From Phycisphaeraceae bacterium (GTDB taxonomy: Bacteria > Planctomycetota > Phycisphaerae > Phycisphaerales > UBA1924): DNA of 64,000 bases. Positions 61,328-64,000 of the stretch are shown here, one piece after another (position 1 is the stretch's first letter; every line of letters starts with the position of its first letter). Under the pieces are notes generated by a model, which had not been told where the DNA came from, searched no databases, and saw only the letters and a list, made by a program, of their open reading frames with translations. The stretch spans positions 3,203,649 through 3,267,648 of the forward strand of contig CP075368.1 of assembly GCA_019454185.1 (NCBI GenBank). Direction: 5' to 3'. A program made the translations under genes and the position numbers.

Positions 61328-62962
61328 TCACTTCGCCTCATAAAACGCCCGCGCATCCCGCGTCAACTTCTCCAGATCCACATCGCGCACATACATCATG
61401 TGCCCGGACTTGTAGTACGTGAACGTCATGTTCTTGCGCACCGCGGGGTCGAGGGTCATCTGTGCCGCCACACCCTCCGCCGCAAAGTACGGCGTCGCCA
61501 GGTCGTAATACCCGCACGCGACCAGCACCCGAAGCGTCGGCGAGCGGTGCATCGCGTCCCGCAGCCGCGTCGCCAGGTTCGCGTAACGGTTCTGCTCCCC
61601 CTGATACGACCACGGGTGCACACGCCCGGTCAGAATCTCGTACGGAAGATCCGACGTGTACCCGAGATTCTCGCGAAGGTGCTGATAGAGCGACGCCGTG
61701 TAAGGGGGCACGATCGCCGAGTAACTCGGATCATGCTCATACCCCGCGCGGATCTGGTCGGCATCCATCCCTACATACCTGCTGTCAAGGCGGCCGACCG
61801 TGCGCCTGTCATCCAGCATCAGCCGCTTGGCAAACGCATCCAGCGTCACGCGCAGGTTCGCCCGCGCGACGAACTCCTCGGGCAGGCCAGTGAGCCGCGC
61901 GTGCGTGGCGATGATCTGCTTCCGCTTCGCATCGTCCAGACGATCCCCCGCCGCGAGCGCGGGCGCAAGCTCCTCAGACGCGAAACGCTCCGCCTCGCGC
62001 CGGAATCCGTCGAAGTCGGTGTCGAATCTCGCCTGCGATGCCGCGGGCAGCCACTTGTGATACCCAGCCGTGAGCGCGTACGACGGGAAAATCCCCACAA
62101 ACGGTCGATCGTTCCCCTCGTGGAAGCGGATGCTGCCGAACTCGATCACAGGCGAGACCAGCACAATCCCGTTCAACGCCATCCCGTGGTCGTTGAGCAG
62201 CATCAGCGAAAGCCCCGCTGCTCGCGTCGTGCCGTACGACTCGCCCACAAGATACTTCGGCGATCCCCAACGACCGCTCCGCGTCGTCCACAGCCGGATG
62301 AACTCCGCAACCGCCCGAAGGTCCTCCTCCAACCCGTGGAACTGCGACGGGCTCTCCCCCTCCGCCGCGCGGCTGTACCCCGTCGAGACCGGATCAATGA
62401 ACACAAGATCCGTAAACGGCAGCCACGTGTGCGGGTTCTCGCGACAGTGATAAGGCGGGGCGAGCTGCATCCCCTCTTCGTCGAGCCCGCCGACACGCAC
62501 AGGCCCCATCGCGCCCATGTGCAGCCACACACTCGAAGAGCCCGGGCCACCGTTGAACGCAAACGTCACGGGGCGCGTCGCGGTCGCCGGCGCGCCCGAC
62601 TTCCCATCATCGAGCAGCGTGTACGCGATGTGGAAGACGTGCGCCCTGGGCTTCCCCTGCTCCGTCGGTAGCGTCAGATATCCCGCCGTCGCGCGATACC
62701 TCAGCACGCGCCCGTCAAGAGTCGCCTCGTGCTCCGTCACCACCGGCTCGGGCTGCACAACTTCCGGGGGTGTCGCCGCCTTGGGCTTGTCCGCGCTCTG
62801 AGCGAACCCCTGCGATGCCCCAGCCAGCAGCACACACAACCACGCCAGTCCCGCCCGGACCCCGACGCGAACTCGCCGCGCCCCCGTCTCACGCCATGCG
62901 GCTACATACAGGTGTGTCGGACCGTTGGTCGTCGCGGGCGATGGGTGCGTCTGCAGTGACAT
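61328..62962 (-). CDS. Secreted S10-family serine carboxypeptidase-like protein
   Basis: The product has 544 residues. After a basic leader comes a hydrophobic export segment (about 36-55, LAWLCVLLAGASQGFAQ). The alpha/beta-hydrolase core has the S10 oxyanion loop FNGGPGSSSVWLH, FIDPVSTGYSRA, the nucleophile in VGESYGTTRAAG, an Asp region around YYDLATPYF and the His in SGHMMYV. S10 enzymes trim C-terminal residues from peptides, usually in acidic or extracytosolic compartments. ATG at 62962 is chosen because GGAG precedes it by six bases; an ATG at 62995 would add 11 residues. Confidence 0.88.
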   Translation of the reverse strand: MSLQTHPSPATTNGPTHLYVAAWRETGARRVRVGVRAGLAWLCVLLAGASQGFAQSADKPKAATPPEVVQPEPVVTEHEATLDGRVLRYRATAGYLTLPTEQGKPRAHVFHIAYTLLDDGKSGAPATATRPVTFAFNGGPGSSSVWLHMGAMGPVRVGGLDEEGMQLAPPYHCRENPHTWLPFTDLVFIDPVSTGYSRAAEGESPSQFHGLEEDLRAVAEFIRLWTTRSGRWGSPKYLVGESYGTTRAAGLSLMLLNDHGMALNGIVLVSPVIEFGSIRFHEGNDRPFVGIFPSYALTAGYHKWLPAASQARFDTDFDGFRREAERFASEELAPALAAGDRLDDAKRKQIIATHARLTGLPEEFVARANLRVTLDAFAKRLMLDDRRTVGRLDSRYVGMDADQIRAGYEHDPSYSAIVPPYTASLYQHLRENLGYTSDLPYEILTGRVHPWSYQGEQNRYANLATRLRDAMHRSPTLRVLVACGYYDLATPYFAAEGVAAQMTLDPAVRKNMTFTYYKSGHMMYVRDVDLEKLTRDARAFYEAK

Positions 62963-63062
62963 GCTCGGCTCCGTGCGAGGATGCGTGTGGTACACGACGG
63001 GGTGAACAGAATACCGCCGGCACGCCGGTTTGTGGCGACCTCTTCTTGGTCAACCCGCATTC

Positions 63063-63071
63063 TGGTATGAT
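63063..63071 (+). promoter_or_regulatory. Extended -10 promoter of the sigma factor gene
   Basis: TGGTATGAT (63063-63071) is an extended -10 element (TGN plus a 5/6 TATGAT match). It would give a leader of about 32 bases before the GTG at 63110. No good -35 at the right distance is seen, as is usual for extended -10 sites. Confidence 0.45.
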
Positions 63072-63109
63072 CGCGTTCGGTTTCGGGTCTCCGCCAACAG
63101 GGGCGCACC

Positions 63110-63718
63110 GTGCTCACGCGCACCACAACGCGGCTGATCGAGGATCTGCGCGATCCCGCCAACGGCGCGGCGTGGTCCGCCTTCGACGCCCGCTACCGCC
63201 CCGTCCTCATCGCCTTCGCCCGCAAACTCGGCTTCTCTCAGGACGATGCCTCGGAACTCGCCCAGCAGACCCTCGCCGAGTTCGCACGCTGCTACCACGA
63301 CGGCCGATACCAACGCGAACAAGGTCGCCTCAGCTCATGGCTCATCGGCATCGCCCGCAACGTCGGCTCCGGCATGCGCCGCAAACGAGGCGGGGGCGAG
63401 CGCGTCGGGGGCGACACCATGATCGGGCAGATGCCGGGCGAACTGCCCGATGAGCAGCAACTGACCCAGGTCTGGCGACGCGAACGCGAGCACGCAATCC
63501 TCGCAGAGGCCATCACCATCCTCCGAGACTCCGCACGCATGGAGGAGCACACCTTCCGCGCGTTCGAGCTCTTCGCGCTCCGCAATGTCCCCGCCGAAGA
63601 GGTCGCCGAGCAGTGCGGCATCGCCGTCGATTCGGTCTACGTCATCAAGAACCGGCTCACCAAACGCCTTCGCGAGATCGTCGCCGAGATCACCCAGGCA
63701 TACGACGATGGTGAGTGA
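63110..63718 (+). CDS. ECF-like sigma-70-family RNA polymerase factor
   Basis: The product has 202 residues. Sigma region 2 lies at about 22-92 (FDARYRPVLIAFARKLG, SELAQQTLAEFARCYH, GRLSSWLIGIARN). Region 4 lies at about 140-195 (TFRAFELFALRNVPAEEVAEQ, then IAVDSVYVIKNRLTKRLR as the helix-turn-helix). The linker is Arg/Gly-rich. Planctomycetes have many such factors, often next to Ser/Thr kinase genes, and a possible gene start lies 217 bases downstream at the window edge. GTG start. No anti-sigma factor gene is visible. Confidence 0.88.
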   Translation: MLTRTTTRLIEDLRDPANGAAWSAFDARYRPVLIAFARKLGFSQDDASELAQQTLAEFARCYHDGRYQREQGRLSSWLIGIARNVGSGMRRKRGGGERVGGDTMIGQMPGELPDEQQLTQVWRREREHAILAEAITILRDSARMEEHTFRAFELFALRNVPAEEVAEQCGIAVDSVYVIKNRLTKRLREIVAEITQAYDDGE

Positions 63719-63934
63719 TGCCCGACCGGGCCCTTCGCCCGCCGCGAGAGAAAGAGCCCCAGCGCAACCGATCGCGCCGGGGTCTGCCGGACGGACCGAG
63801 AGAGCTGGTCGTCCGACGGGGGGACTTCAGATGAATGCAGCTCGGTGCCTCGCGGGTGATCGAGCGACGTGGCAAACGAATGCCCTGTACTGACTTCTCT
63901 CAGCGTGAGTCGATCTATCAATCGGCGCGCCAAA
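63719..63934. other. Region after the sigma factor gene, 216 bases
   Basis: A near-palindrome (63752-63776, GCCCC/GGGG arms with one mismatch) is followed on the minus strand by TCTTTCTCT, so it could end a leftward transcript. Otherwise nothing definite is seen; composition becomes less GC-rich to the right. Confidence 0.4.
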
Positions 63935-64000
63935 ATGAATGCAAGTCGTGAAGAACGCTTCTCGCCGTTGCGGTGGCCTGCTCTGGCCGCATCACGCAGA
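63935..64000 (+). CDS. Possible start of a gene cut by the right edge
   Basis: An ATG at 63935 opens a frame of 22 codons to the end of the window (MNASREERFSPLRWPALAAS). There is no clear ribosome site. A kinase gene would be a typical neighbour of such a sigma factor, but nothing in these residues shows it. Confidence 0.25.
   Translation, partial: MNASREERFSPLRWPALAASRR

Noticed and set aside
63752..63776. Terminator of the sigma factor gene
   Set aside because: The pyrimidine run follows the stem only on the minus strand, so it would not end the plus-strand transcript; no minus-strand gene is evident to its right.

Overview
The window is high-GC bacterial DNA. The gene set points to a planctomycete, most likely of the Phycisphaerae/Phycisphaerales type. 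The clues are a Gram-negative lipid A pathway (lpxD, lpxC), a secreted prepilin-like protein with a class III leader, a dockerin-tailed secreted enzyme, membrane proteins ending in a CPECG zinc ribbon, GTG/TTG starts, and many proteins without clear relatives. This assignment is inference from gene content; no rRNA or other taxonomic marker is present.

Layout. 1-3.2 kb: a GbsR/MarR-type regulator cut by the left edge, then a Skp/OmpH-like periplasmic chaperone with lpxD and lpxC (envelope biogenesis, ATGA overlap). 3.4-7.5 kb: a prepilin-like protein and a coupled membrane protein, two membrane-anchored ankyrin proteins and a small unknown. 7.5-10 kb: a class V aminotransferase converging on a secreted beta-helix protein, with a clear terminator between them. 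10.3-12.5 kb: a two-gene island of an EcoRI-family adenine methyltransferase overlapping a DUF262-HNH protein, a candidate restriction-modification-like system. 12.6-13.9 kb: an ORF whose tails consist largely of palindromic repeats. 13.9-26 kb: cardiolipin synthase, metallo-hydrolase, secreted ADP-ribosylglycohydrolase-dockerin, a polytopic membrane protein with a 16-G tract, gmd, rpoN, an ABC-2 permease and a His-rich membrane protein. tRNA-Glu follows. 26-32 kb: a giant DUF4132 protein with a small partner, and a TRIC-type channel. 32-43.4 kb: a tautomerase, two glycosyltransferase-type proteins, a DUF2238 membrane protein, a ClC channel, a lipid-kinase-like protein, truA, a sulfotransferase-like protein and a class IV aminotransferase.

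43.4-48 kb is a rearranged region. An intact gamma-glutamyltransferase gene is separated from a Tat-exported phosphoesterase by about 1.6 kb. An 88-bp copy of the ggt 5' coding region remains fused to the phosphoesterase stop codon. The inserted stretch holds a secreted protein and a zinc-ribbon membrane protein behind a promoter with a 14-G tract in its spacer, a typical layout for phase-variable transcription. 48.2-54 kb is a complete mrpABCDEFG-type Na+/H+ antiporter operon. 54-64 kb holds clpB, a second secreted-protein/zinc-ribbon pair, an M20 amidohydrolase, an S10 carboxypeptidase and an ECF-like sigma factor.

The strongest unexplained signals are: (1) short palindromic elements inserted in frame into clpB and the M20 gene, both giving the peptide ALESGATK, and related to palindromes in the 12.6-13.9 kb ORF; (2) the G-tract promoter and the G-tract coding repeat; (3) the EcoRI-type methylase/DUF262-HNH pair; (4) the remodelled ggt locus. 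All assignments come from reading the sequence and recalled family knowledge; no database search was run.
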